Shown here one piece after another: positions 26,001 to 39,219 of a stretch of DNA of 64,000 nt. The DNA comes from Loxodes magnus (lineage: Eukaryota > Ciliophora > Karyorelictea > Loxodida > Loxodidae), in the NCBI GenBank assembly GCA_946699065.1, contig CAMPDV010000095.1, positions 767,712 to 831,711 of the forward strand, in the 5' to 3' direction. The stretch's first letter is position 1, and each line of letters opens with the position of its first letter. The notes beneath the pieces are model-generated. The model ran no database searches. It worked only from the letters and a program-made list of their open reading frames with translations, and was not told the DNA's origin. The translations under genes and the position numbers were made by a program.

Positions 26001-29000
26001 TTTAGTAATCTCAGTTCAAAAATAATGAAGCTTATGAAGGGGCTTGCTTCAATTTGAAAAACTCAATAATTGGTGCTAATGGAACCCTTTTCACTGAAAA
26101 TAAAGCTTAAAATCTAGGTGGCGTGCTATTTGCTTAAGAAAACTGCGAAGTTTAATTTTTAAGAACTAATTTTAGCAAAAATAAAGCTAAAGAAGGGTCA
26201 GCTATTTATATGCTCAAATCAGAAGGCAGAAGCTATATACAAGATTCGGTTTTTACTTTAAACCAGGCTTCATTCCGCTCTTTATTATCACTACAATACT
26301 CAAATATTTAAATTTAATCTTGCACATTTTAAAACAACTCGGCTAATGACGAAACATCGGGAATACTGGCAATTTATTCAGATGTTAATGTATCCTCAAG
26401 CACTTTTAAAAACATGATAGGAGTACAAGGAACAGCTATTTATATATAAAGCGGATCTACTGTAAATATCAAAGATTCCATTTTTACTTACTTATAAAGT
26501 CTAACTTCGGGAGCTGCAATCGAATCTTAGGAAAGTTCTGTTTAAATAACTAATTGCAGCTTCTAGTATTTATAAGCTTAATATAGTGCAGCAATTAGAG
26601 CTTTGAAGTCTACAGTAACTATTTAATAGACTATTTTTAATAATATCAAAACACTTGAAAATCCTTCAGCAATCTACGTGTAAGATGGCTAATTAAATAT
26701 GATGAACATATAAACTAGCTAGACAAAGGAAGGGTGTATAAGTGTAGAAAATTCACCTGTATATATTGAAAGGTTAGCATGCAATAATAGTTAGGGCTAA
26801 TCTGAAGGTTCATGCTTAAACATTCAAGAAGCGAGTTCATTAATTCTTAAAAAATTAGATTTATAAAATTCTTAGTCATATAAGGGCTTTGGAGGATGTC
26901 TTTATATAGGCGGAGCAAACAAATTGGCTTAAAAATAGAGGTTCTTCATTGACAGTTCTAACTTTTAAAATTGTAGTGCAGTATCAGGCGGTGCTTTGTA
27001 TATCAATCTTTATAATCTTACTCTTAAGAATTCAAAATTTTAAAATAATATAGCATTTGGAAACTAAGCCTTTTAAGGGAATAATAAATAGCGCTTCCTA
27101 TAGGATAAAGAAACTGGAAGAGGAGGAGCTATCTTTTTTGGATGCTCAGAGAAACCTTGCGATTTTCAACTAGAAGAAGTTTAATTTGAGCAAAATAAAG
27201 CTTATTAAGCTGGAGGAAGTTTTTACTACACTGAAAATGAACCTAAGTAAAGTAAAATATCTTTTAAAGATAATGTTGCAAACTATGGTTCAAATTTGGC
27301 TTCATATCCTATAGGAATGGTTTTACTTCCTAATAACTAAACTTAAAGTATAAATACAAAGTACTTTAACTATAGCTTTGTATAGAAGCAAAATAAGCTT
27401 ATTAAAACCTAATTTGTCTGAAGAAACTTATTATAAGATAATATTGATCCTTTGCCTCCTTTAGAAGAAAAAGAAAAATATATGGATTTAGCTCCTGGGT
27501 AGTTTTTCAACGATTACTGGTATGTAGGATTAATCGATAATTTTGGCCAGATCTTAACCCTTGATTAAACAAGTACAGCCACGCTAAAAGTTTCTGAAAG
27601 TAATAGTTAGAATGAAACTTCTGTTTCTGGAAAAATAGAAGTAAAGGCATTTAGAGGAATTTTCACTTTTACAGATTTTATCGTTAAAGGAACTCCAGGC
27701 TCAGAGGTCATTTTACAAATTTTTTGCTCTAATATAGATTCAACTTAAGTTAATGAGGAGCTAAGTTATGCAGGCTAAACTTTGGATTTTTCTGTGAAGC
27801 TTAGAAAATGCATTTATGGTGAATAATAGACTAAAGATTCATGCTTGATATGTGGATCTGAAAAAGACTTAAAAGGAAGAGCTAATAAATATTCCTTCGA
27901 AGCAGGTGCTAATTAATGTGACAAATGCGAAGAAAATACTTATTGCTATGGAATGGCACAAGTATATCCTCAAGAATATTATTGAAGACCATAATGAAAT
28001 TCAACCTAAATTTTAGAATGCTGAAATCCAGACGCATGCCTAGGCAGCGAACTATAAAAAGACCCGTTAGGGGAGTGTTGGGAAGATCAGGGTTATTACG
28101 AAAAATTATGCTCATAATGCAAAGATGGCTATGCAAACGTTGGGAATAATAAATGCTCCTTATGCCCAGATTAATAAATGAATGCTTTAAGATTGTGGGG
28201 AAATTTAGTGATTATAATAGCCTTCAATGCCTTTATAGTTAAGTCAGCTATTAAATCAGCAGAATAGCCGTCAGAAATTCATAGTGTCTACTTAAAAATA
28301 TTTACTAATTACTTGTAAATAATAACATTAATTTAGACTTTTAGACTTTCATGGCCTGAAGCTATCATGAACATATTTAAACCTGCTCACACAGCTGAAA
28401 AAGTTCCTTAGTAGTTCATGTCCTTTGACTGCTATGTAAAAGATAATTTAGAGATAGAGCCTTATTATTTCAAGCTACTCTTGTACTCAGTTTTACCTCC
28501 TATTTGTGTAGTAAGTAGTGTTGTTTTCTTTATTATTCTGGGAATCTTTAAAGGAAGAGTAAAAAAGTATCTTTTTTCCTATAATATGACTTCAATAGTA
28601 GTGTTGCTATTTCTATTCCATCCTGATATTATTACAATCACTACCTCAGCTTTTTCCTGCATTCAGCTAGAAGATGAACTATATTTAGTTATGGACGTGA
28701 AAATTAAGTGCTATGAAAGAGAGCACTTATATTACGCTCTTTTGATAGCTCTTCCTGCTATTATTTTATGAGCTATAGGAATTCCGCTCTTTGCAATCTT
28801 TTTGCTATATAAGCACAATAAAAAGCAGAGCTTATACAAAACTGAAACAATGAAGAAGCTTGGATTCCTATATTTAGGGTATAAGCCTAAGACCTATTAT
28901 TGAGAAATGGTAATCACTTACAGGAAAATTGCTATCATCTTCATCTCAGTTTTTATGGTTTAACTCCAGACTTCAACTTAAGCTCTTGCAGCTCTGTTTG

Positions 29001-30351
29001 TAATGGGTGTTTCGTTTATATCTCATTGAACTTATTAACCCTATGATCCAAGTGAACTAGATGAATGCGAATTTAAATCTATCCTATGTGCTGGAATTAC
29101 TCTTTACTGCGGACTTTATTATCTAACTGAAAGTCTAAACGAGCTCTTTAGCTGGATATTTGTTGCCATAATTATAGCAGTTAACTCTTACTTTCTGAGA
29201 TACTGAGCATTTAAGTACTTGATTTCCTTAAAATCGTATATAGAAAATATGAATCTTGAAGAGAAACTAAGGAAAATCTGGAGCATCATAAAACGTAAGA
29301 AATATTAAGAAGACATTAAGCTTCCAGAAGAAAGCATTAATGTCCTGATAGAGATGAACCTTAAGAAGTTTACAGCCAAGAGTTACCCTTAATTTATGCT
29401 ATAAGTAGAAAAAATAATTCATAGAAGGTTATAAAAGCAAGGCAAAGTATACAACCAACTCTAATAAGAAGAAAAAGAATTTATCATTAAAGACTTAGCT
29501 GATAAATATAAAATCGATCCTGTTAAAATAAGATCATTCTTAGTATTCTAGCAAGAAAATGCGCCTTTCTAGTAAGAAATTACTATCGGAAGTGGAGAAA
29601 TAAAAGAAACTTAGTCTCCTATTTCTAGTTAAGAATAAAAATAGAATTAAGACGAAAAATAATAAGATTAAGACAAAATGTAGACGCCTCGTTCTAATAG
29701 AATCAAATAGCATTACTAGAGTATTGGGGATTATGAAGATAATGAAATTTTAGAGAGCAGTCATTTATTATCAGAAGACTAGAATTAAGTAAATGATAGT
29801 TCTGAAACAGTACAATCAAATGCCTTATGCATCAAAAATATGTTTTAGAATAAATAACAAATTTCTAAAAATTAGAAAGAAGAATGCAATTCCAGCAATT
29901 ACTCTATAATTTAAGGCAATTAGCCAGAAGAAAGCAGTAAGTAATAGACTTCTTCTGATACAAGTTAAAATATAAATGCAATGCAATAAGATAAATCATT
30001 GAAGGAAAGCAGACTCTCAAAAAATTTTGTCCAGTTTAGAGAAAATACAAGAAGGGAGGGAGAAAGCATTTACTAAAGTATGAATTTAAGGTATTTTAAA
30101 TAATATAGTAATAACTTCCAGGATTAAAGCAACAATAAGGAGGAAACAAGTGAAAAAAAGAACTTACAAAACGATTTAAAAAACTAAGAATCTTAACCTA
30201 CAAATGAATAGAAATCTTTTTCCTTTGACCAAAAGAAAATAAGCAATTAATAGCTGAGTAATTTTTTATTGTAGGAGATAAAAGTTTTGATTAAGTCAAT
30301 AATAGCAGAAATGATAAAAGTAATGGGAAGATAGCTAAAGAATTTGAATGA
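20051..30351 (+). CDS. Giant LNR/beta-helix multi-pass membrane protein, unit 2 (intact)
   Basis: This is the only copy that reads through cleanly. Removing the 17-nt intron at 30258-30274 leaves 3,428 codons including TGA at 30349. Compared with unit 1 it has four A residues at 25956-25959, restoring the frame, and a handful of substitutions, all in the extracellular half. Approximate layout in residues: signal segment 1-35, N-terminal region 36-268, LNR-like repeats 269-1192, beta-helix 1205-2462, Cys-rich module 2582-2705, membrane domain 2709-3064, tail 3065-3427. The segment just before the LNR block (FYVLNPYIVFEVKHYLTFQD) already has beta-helix character, so the LNR repeats may be an insertion into the helix. 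The spacing to the next start codon is again 8 bp. Confidence 0.88.
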
Positions 30352-30359
30352 ACTCTTCT

Positions 30360-32443
30360 ATGAATAAATTAAATTTAAATATTCCATAGCTAAAATCTTA
30401 GTTTCTCAATTAAAAAGTCATATATAGTTACTATCTAACTATTTAAAGACTTTTATTAGCATTTCTTTAAAATATCTAGCTGCTTAACTCATAAATCTAG
30501 AAATAGCTTCTATATAAAATCCAATTTAATATGGTTAGATGTATTATTACGTATTAGCTTTAAAGGAAATAAAGAGATAATTGAATCACTAGTTATGTAG
30601 ATCTTAAAGCTATAAATAAATATAGTTAAATTAAATAAAGAAGAGCTCAGTTAAAGAATAACTCTTATTTAAATATTACCATTTGGCTATATAACTATTC
30701 AATTTAAAGAATAGCTATACTTAGTTAAACTTAAACTGGCTTAAAGAAATATTAATAATAGCTTCTATTAAATATTGCTTAAAAGAAAGCTAATTAGAAA
30801 GCTATATAATAGGTATCTAGTCACTCTCTTATATCATTAATTGAAATACTTTGTAATATCTTTTACTAAGAAATTTAAGTTCCTTTGCTTATATAATTCG
30901 AAGCAAATAGCATAATAAATAAATGATCCTCAAGCTTTGGTTATATGAAAATCTAATATAGTTAATGCAATCAAAATAATTTAGTTATATATTAATAAAA
31001 TAGATTACCAGCATGTTCTTTAGAAAACTACCTTAAAGAAGTTTAAGGATAATTTAATTTGGCTAAAGAAAACTTCACTGCTATAAGGAGAAATTTAGGT
31101 ATTATTTATGAAAAATACCTATAGAAAATGGTATTGCCAAATATATGAAAATATATAGAAGAAAGTTATAATGAATATTGATCACTTTAATTTCTCATTA
31201 TTTAAGTTTACCTTTCACTAAAATTAAATTCTAAAATGAAGTTAAATATTTATTTTGGTTTAACATTGTAAATTTAAGTTATTCTTTAGGAAATTATCTT
31301 AAGTTCACTAGTTTTAAAATTACTTAAGATAAGAAAGTCACTAATTATGGAATGTCTAAATAAAGTAGCTAAGAAAGTTTCTTAAATATAAAAGCTATAA
31401 GCACTTTCTAATATTACAGCTTTATATTCCATTGCTAATTTAAATATTTAAGATCATAAAGATTTTTTCGCTAACTCTTTAACTCAATTTTATATCAATA
31501 AAACTCTCAATTTTATCCTTTATTTATCCTCTAATTTTCTTTTTAATTTCTTCAATTTTTTAAATATTTTTGCTCAATTAAGCAGTTTAAGGTTTTAAAG
31601 GCGATAAAGAAGCCTTTTACTAAAGTAAGAGTTTTCTAATAATTTTAAATAAACTATGTAATTATCTTCTTCTATGAAATATCTCCTTATAAAGATTAAA
31701 AACCGGTATTTAGTTACAATCGAGTATTAAACAAAAATATACCTAAATTAAAGGCTTTTCTTAACTTGCTTGATCCCTAAATAAAAATAGAATATAAAGC
31801 TTAAGAAAGGTTTATTTAGAAATGATTAAGCAAAATGCTTATTATCATAGGGCTATCATATCCCTCTTCTTTCTTATTTCTATTAACAAGCTTCTAAATC
31901 GATGCTTTGTTACTTAAGCTTTCTATTTATTTAAGTTTCTTAAATTGCTTGGAATAAAAGAGTAATAGAAGAAAATATTTAAATCTCATAGTTTAGAAGG
32001 AAAAATAAAATATAAGTAAAGTAGATTTAAGTGTTCCCTATCTTTGAAAGCAGATAGTAAATAACTAGTTATATAAATAGATTTAATTGAGATATAACGC
32101 TTAATATATTTAATGAGCTAGCAAATAATAAATCAATAGCTAAAACATTTATGCTTAATTGCAAAACATATAAGATATATACCTTAAGTTAGATATTCTA
32201 AAACCTTTACTGTCGCAACTAATATTTCATTTATCCTTTAAAAGATAAGATAATTGAGAACTAACACAAATACCAAGTTCATTAATTCCATAAACAACTT
32301 AATTTTTAAATCCAAATAGAAAATAACAATTAGAGAATAATTATTTGCGATAAGCTTCAATAATAAAAACTAATTTTATCAACCTTAAAGCAACAGAAAT
32401 TAAAGAAGAATCTAGATAGAAGCAAGAAAGAAGCAAGTGCTAA
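30360..32443 (+). CDS. Helical-repeat protein, unit 2
   Basis: Same structure as at 11192-13275, shifted by 19168. I saw no difference between the two copies. Candidate introns fall at 30401-30417, 30541-30557, 31585-31600 and 32016-32031. Confidence 0.55.
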
Positions 32444-32449
32444 TTTTAT

Positions 32450-33915
32450 TTATTCCTTAATAACAATAAAAATATTTTAAGAATATTTACCATTTTATTA
32501 GGCATTAGCCACACTTCCACAATTTCTAAAAGCTTAATTTCTATAATTAATTTCGCTACAAAACTGCTTTATCTATATAAAAGCTTACAGTTTCTAAATT
32601 TGGCGTATAAAATTCTATTCTCTTAACCCAGTCATTTTCTTTCGCAACTTAAAGGTTTAAAAAGTCTAATGCTGCTTGGAAATAAATTACTGAGCAAGCT
32701 TTAGGGTCTATCTTAAATTCAGAAGTATTGATAATTTAAATTTTAAGCTTATTTAGGCAAAGACTATAGGCATGATTTTAAACTTCCATCAAAGCATCAC
32801 AGAGTTGCTAAAACAGCTCAGATTAATCATTATATGATTTAACTAAAATTATCCAAACTTCTTTATCCTTTTTCTTATTCCAAATTTTCTCTTTTAGCTT
32901 GATAAAATTAGGAATTTAAGGTTACTCTATTAATAATTCAATGAAGCTTTAGTTTTAAGGAGCTAATTTTTAGAATAGATCACTGCTTTGAAATGATTAA
33001 GTATCTAGAACATAGACTAAATTATCATCTTCTACATTAGTCAAATAAATAATGCAATTTTTATATAATAACTAAGTATTTTACTATTAGCTTGTTATTT
33101 AGCTATTTTATAAGGATTATTAGTTCACTTAATTTACTTTTTCCTCTTCTTAGTTACTCTCAATAGTTTGAATGCTAGTCTATTTTTGAATTTTTTACAC
33201 TTAGGAATTTTTTTAAGACTTAGACTAATTGCTCGCTTAAGTTTCGACTAATTAGGATTTTAATTAGTTTTCAATAATTTGAAAGTTCTCGAAATAAGTT
33301 GTAAAAGGTATTATCTGAATAAAAATTTACTTGATCTTCTTCAAATAGCACTATTCTTATTTCCTTTAAAGTATTCTATATTTAGCTTTCTTGTACTAAG
33401 TTCTGATAATCTTAAATCGAATTAAATGCACATTGAATACAAACATCTAATGGAATATTGTAAACGCCAGATGAAATAGGAGGAATACTGACGCTTTCAC
33501 ATTTCAATTCGTTAGCTTATTTTAGAGTATTGAAGAATGCATCTTTTAATTTTTAAGTAGTACCTTTGTTACTGTTATGCGAAGAGCTTAAATAAGGTCC
33601 TACAGCATGTATTATATACTTAATTCCTTTTCTTCGTAAATTTCCAGATGATGTGAAAGTTACTTCCCCATCTTCTAGCTGATTATTCTTTAGTTTTTTT
33701 AATTTATCTTGGCATTCCTTTTCAATAGATTATCCTGCTTTTTCCCTAATAGCTCCGGCCACTCCAGATCCAAATCATAATCTGGTATTAGCAGCATTAG
33801 TAATTGCATCGATATTGGCTTCATTTGTAATATCTCCATAAACAATCTTGATTACTAAATTTTAAAGGAGCTAGCATTGGAACATGATGATATTTTCCTA
33901 GATTTAAGACTTCAT
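32450..33915 (-). CDS. Macro-domain protein, unit 2
   Basis: Apparently identical to the unit 1 copy. Introns at 33315-33330 and 32573-32588. The convergent stops again lie 6 bp apart (32443 and 32450). Confidence 0.75.
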
Positions 33916-34896
33916 GATATTATATTGATTTATTTTAATTATGAATAGATATGCTATTATTGCTAGTAGTTATTATACTATTTTATTTTAGAAATTAATT
34001 ATTTATGTTTAGTATAACTTTAATTGTTTATTCCTTTATCCCTTCAACTAATATTAAGCTTTATATCATAATTTCCTTTTAGTTTTATTCGTATAAATTG
34101 TATTGTTAACTAAGATTAGGCTATTAAACTACTTAATTGATTAATAAATTTAAAGCTATAACTGATTAAGCAAAGCTTATTTAGCTTATTAATTAGTAAT
34201 AAGTATAAATCAATTTAGCTCTTATATTATATGCTTTAACCTAATTAAAATGTATACTTTTACATTTAGAGTATGGATAAATAGGAAAGGTATTCTATTA
34301 TTCTTATTATCTTTAATTTATTGGTTAAATAATAACTCTCACTATAATTGTTCTTAAGCTTAGTAACTATTAAACTAATATGAGTTATTGTTTTTTATTC
34401 TTTTACTAAATTATTATTAAATAAAGGAAAATAATCTACTACATAAATCAACTTATTTACTATACTCTCTAGCATTTATTTATAACTATCTTATTAAATA
34501 AATATCCTTTATTTCTATGTTTATACTCTAGAAATAAAGAAGATTATATAGTTCTTAGTTTATATTACATGGAACTTATATACATTTCTATTTATTAATA
34601 TAATAACTTAGATTTGTTAAATTGCATCATTTAGCTTTAAGAGGTTTAATAGCTAGATGCTTTAGTTAGTTATTTAACTTCATTCTCTACTCTCCTACTT
34701 GTTTCCTTCTAAGAATACTTAATTGAATTACAACTATTCAATAATAACTTATTTGTATCTATTAATAACCTTTTATGCTTTTTAGATCATTAGTTATCTT
34801 AAATTTCTAATGTTTATATATCATAATTATTTTTGCTACCATGAGAAGTTTTATGTAGAAATATAACCATATTAAGAGCCTTAATGATATAGCTAT

Positions 34897-35897
34897 TAGA
34901 AATATATTAAATAATAATACTAATTTTAAGTTTTCCGCTTTAGGGATTTCCAACCCCGTCAGGAATACAGCAGTTCATGCTCTCTGCTGTTAAATATAAA
35001 ATTTCGGGTCGCCCAATTTTAGCGACATTGGGAACTCGGATTTTTCCAGGTTTTCCCTCCTTTAGCTTGCCTTGGTTCCGTCTTAATCTTGTATATTGAA
35101 CCATCCGGGTTGCAATACATTCTTTTCATTCTTCCTTCTTCTTTTGTTGTTCTTTAATCCAATAGTTTCTTTATTTCTATTAGAATTTCTAGCACTTCCG
35201 ATAAAAATGTCATACGCTTCCTCAGCAGAAGCATTTCTTTTTTATTTTGAATTATTTTCCTTGATTTGCTTGCTCTTTCTAGGCTTCGATTTCCATTTGT
35301 ATAGCTCCAGTTTCCCTTTACTCTTTCTTAAAAGTTTACAATTTCTCTTCTACTTTTCCGAGTCTGTTATCCAGTTCAGTCTGTTTCTAAAGCTAATTTT
35401 AGGATTTGTTAGTCTGACTTTGTGAGATATTCCAAAAGGCGTTAAGATCTCTTTCCTAGGACATAAGTCTTGACTCAATTCCTTCTGCTAGGTCTAGCTT
35501 TGCCATCAGCATATCATTGTCCTTCTTCAATCTCTTGACCTCTTCCTGGAGGTTCAGTACCACTTTGATGAGCTACTCCATGCTCATCTGGCCAGAAGGG
35601 TTGAACTCTGATACCTCCTGGTGGAGAACAGACTTCATCTGCTTCCTCGGTTTCTCGCTTGAAGTTGGAATTTCCGTGTGTATATTTTTCAAGGTTGGCT
35701 TTCGTTCGTTTTGTTAGATCCCAAGTTTTTAGTTCAGTGTTGGTTAAGGTTGTGATAGAGAAGATTATTAAGATTATTAAGACTTGGCTTCTTGCTTCCT
35801 CCCTTGCTTTTTGGCTTAGGAAGAGGTGGCATAGAAGCCTGACTTGAAAGCTTGAAGCATTTTTTGATGGTAAAATAACTAGAAATATATTAAATAA
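34897..35897 (-). mobile_element. GC-richer insertion, unit 2
   Basis: Same position, same 18-bp flanking repeats (34897-34914 and 35880-35897) and same content as in unit 1. The coiled-coil reading frame spans about 34978-35832 on the minus strand. Confidence 0.65.
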
Positions 35898-36108
35898 ATA
35901 TTTATTTTAGCTGCTGTTTAGTATTTAGTTTAATAGTAATAAACTAGGTTCTTAATTATTTTATTAGATATTTAGCTATATAATGTTATGCAAATCTATT
36001 ATGCTTGAGTGCTAAAATTTAAATATACTAAATGATTTATTTAAGATGCTTATAAATATAAGCTATTTAGTCTATTCTTTTCTATAACTTAGAATTATTA
36101 GATTATTT

Positions 36109-37364
36109 ATGCCAAACTAATGTTTTAGTGATGCTTGGCCTTTGTATTCATTAATAGCTTTCACTTTGTTTAGATCTTATAATCCTTATTATCTGCTTAA
36201 TTACCTTACATTCATTTAACTTTAAATAATTTAAAGGAATTTTGCTTTCTGCTAACTAGAAAATGTGGAAATAAAAGAAATAGGCAAAAGATTTAAGGAA
36301 TATAAGATTAAAATGCTACAATCCAAATGCTTGTAAAAGCAACTTTATAAAGGAGACCAGAACCATAATATAAATCTAGCAAACTTACTCTCACAAAATA
36401 ACTCTTATTACATAATAAAAAAGTTAAAGTTTCCTTCTATTGGACATTAAATATTAGTGTAATATACTAAAGGAAAAAATCACTTTTAAAGAAATTTATG
36501 CAGCTATTCTCTGATAAAGTTGATATACAAAATTGATATTTGGAAAAACTAAAAAGAGGAATAGCAAACTTAATTTCCATATCAATACTTTTGAGACTAA
36601 AATAATCAAGCAGTCAAATCAAGAAAAACCTCAAATAAAAATAGATTAACTCTTTTCTGCAGTTATATAATCCTTATCTAAAGCATATATGATCAGTTGA
36701 TATATATTCCCTTATTAGATATAAAATTAATAATTAAAGCTTAACATCAAGAAAATTCATAACTATAATCCCTTTACAATATGGCTTATTTAAGGAACAG
36801 AAGGAAATAATAGATTAAAGGGTTTAACTTTATTTTTATAGAGTAAAGAACATTAAAGCTAAATATAATAAATTAATAAAAATAGCTTTCTACGATAAAA
36901 CTAAGAACTAACGAAAGATGTTGAAGACAAATTTAAAATTAAAGCATAAATTGAGAAGTAAATTATATATCAATAAATGAAAATTTAAACATATCTTGAA
37001 AATGTTCTACTATGCAAAAGCTGTAGAAGATTTAGAAATTTTAAGTGCTATTGTAATAAAATTTTAAAAGAAATATTAAGCAAAAGATAATAAATTGTTG
37101 ACAAATATAAAGATATATGCATGCTTTGTATTTTAGCCTATAAATATCATTTAAATTTTTAATTTATTTAATTAGTTAAAATTTCATTTTAATTAGCAAA
37201 TTTTTATTATAGATTGGTTTTAAATTATCTCTCATCCTGCTAGTTAGAATGAAAATAATTTGATTCCTTCTTAAGATAACAGGAAAGCTATAAATATTGT
37301 AGGAGTAAGTTTTTTAGACTCTTAAATAGAAATATTGGAAGCAAATCACTATTTAAATGCTTAA
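36109..37364 (+). CDS. Unrecognised plus-strand gene, unit 2
   Basis: Same sequence as 16941-18196 with stop TAA at 37362. The extra T near 37374-37378 lies downstream of this stop and does not touch the frame. Confidence 0.5.
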
Positions 37365-37368
37365 TTTA

Positions 37369-38632
37369 TTATATTTTTATTTATTTTTAATTGATAACCT
37401 AAATTTAGAAATTCCTCTTTGAAGTCATAAATAAAAATGTCCTTGTTATCAATTATTTTATCCTTGTATTTGATAGCTTCTTTCTACTTATCACAATGAA
37501 GAAAGGCAATCATTATAATATCAGTTATAAGTTATATTTCATAATAATCTTCTAGGATAATTTCTTGCTTTTATTATCTCCTAGAGCGATAAAAAGAAAG
37601 TTATAAATTTAAATTAGATTTTAAAGACTTAATATTTTAAATAATGAGGATTTAGCTTTAAGATTATATTAATACATCTCTTTTGACTATCTCTTTGGCT
37701 TTCAATTATTTATTATTGCATTTAGTTTAACCTCATCACTTATCTATGATATCCTTAATATATTTTAATTCTTTTTCTTAAAATGTCGAATTATTTCAAT
37801 GAAAACAAATAAGGTAAAGCATATTAATATTATGCACCTTACTTGTATCATTAAAATAACTTATCCGTTCGCTTTCCCATAAAGTCTTTATTTCTAAAGG
37901 ACTTCGTCCTAGCTATATATAATGCTCTCCAAAATTTATTGCTCCTTATGTTTTTAAAGTAACTTAACTATAAATAAATTTTCCATTATACTTATCTATA
38001 GAATGCTTCACATTATATGGATAATATCTGACTATCAAGTCTTTGAGTTTTAAGCTGGAAATGTAAGTTTATATTATTTATTTAATTGTATAAAAATTAA
38101 TGTAAGCTGGGAATTTTATTTAGAGCAAAAGCAGCATTTCTTTTCTAAGTTATTCCTTTAAAAGTAAGAAAAGTTTAATATACTTAGTTTGCTAAATATC
38201 TTCATGTAATTTCTTTTTATTTTCAGTATATGAAGTACAGTCTAAGCCATAAAGCAAGCAGATTGGTTCTATTAGGTGTAAATTGAAACGTGAAAGTAAA
38301 TCTTAGCACTTAATTATTTAAATTTCTTAAAAAGAAGCAAGATTGTTTATTTTATAATTCCCTTCCTATTAATCTAGAATATCTTTGCTTAGTATATCTC
38401 ATTCTATATTTATAATAAACCAGCTTTGTAGTTTCCGCTTTTTGGGAGTAAGCAAGTTTAAATAAAAAAGTTGCAGAAACTATTTTAAGATTACTAAGAA
38501 AACTAGAAGCTAGATATGCTATTTGGCTATCTTTTAATAGCCTTATTAATTAATAGGATAGCTATGATAAATGGATGTATGCTTGCGATTTAAAAGTATA
38601 AGGATTTTAGTCAAAAGTATTATATCATTCAT
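37369..38632 (-). CDS. Unrecognised minus-strand gene spanning the unit 2/3 junction
   Basis: Start at 38632. One extra T in the run at 37374-37378 shifts the frame four codons before the expected TAA, so the stop used here would be a TAA a few bases further on, at about 37361-37363. This would overlap the convergent gene's stop codon. It is either a harmless C-terminal variant or a consensus error in a homopolymer. Confidence 0.55.
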
Positions 38633-39219
38633 TTTTCAGCTGATTTGTACTGAATCTTATTGAGTAATAGCTTATAATATATTAAGGTGATAAACAGTAT
38701 ACATTCAAATAAAAAGTTAACTAGCCTATTCCTTAATAGCTGCCTTCAAAAAAATATTTGAACTTTAAAAAGATTTGCTCAAAACAAGAAAAGGCAACTT
38801 GAAATATTAGAGCAGGAATAACCCAAAAACTAAGAGAAGAAACAAAATTGGAAGATTAAAAAAATAGAATGATAGGATTCTATGAAGCAAAAACTTAATC
38901 GAGACAGAATAAAATATAAGAAGCTTTAGTGGCTTTAGAGAATAAAATTATATATGATAGAAAAAGTATAAAAGTCTTAAAGATTTAATGTTTAAAAGGG
39001 TTTACTTAAATAGGTATACTCAATCTTAGTTAAATATATAATAACTTGAACTTAGTTTAGAGAATTATGAAACTTATTTTCTTAAAATTAAGTTAAGTTT
39101 TACATGAGTTTTTAATAGTTTAAAGGCAAAACTTAACTATTATTTAAGATGTGCCTTGAGTTTATTTGTTTATTTGAAAGCAAAACTACGAAGATAATTA
39201 GAGTTATTATATATTAAAT

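Larger units (their letters stand above)
19168..38336. repeat. Tandem unit 2 of the 19.17-kb array
   Basis: Near-identical to unit 1, at offset 19167 up to unit position about 6790 and 19168 after it. This is the best copy to use as reference for the giant gene because its reading frame is unbroken. It carries one extra T in the T run near 37374-37378, which alters the last codons of the minus-strand gene there. Confidence 0.95.
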
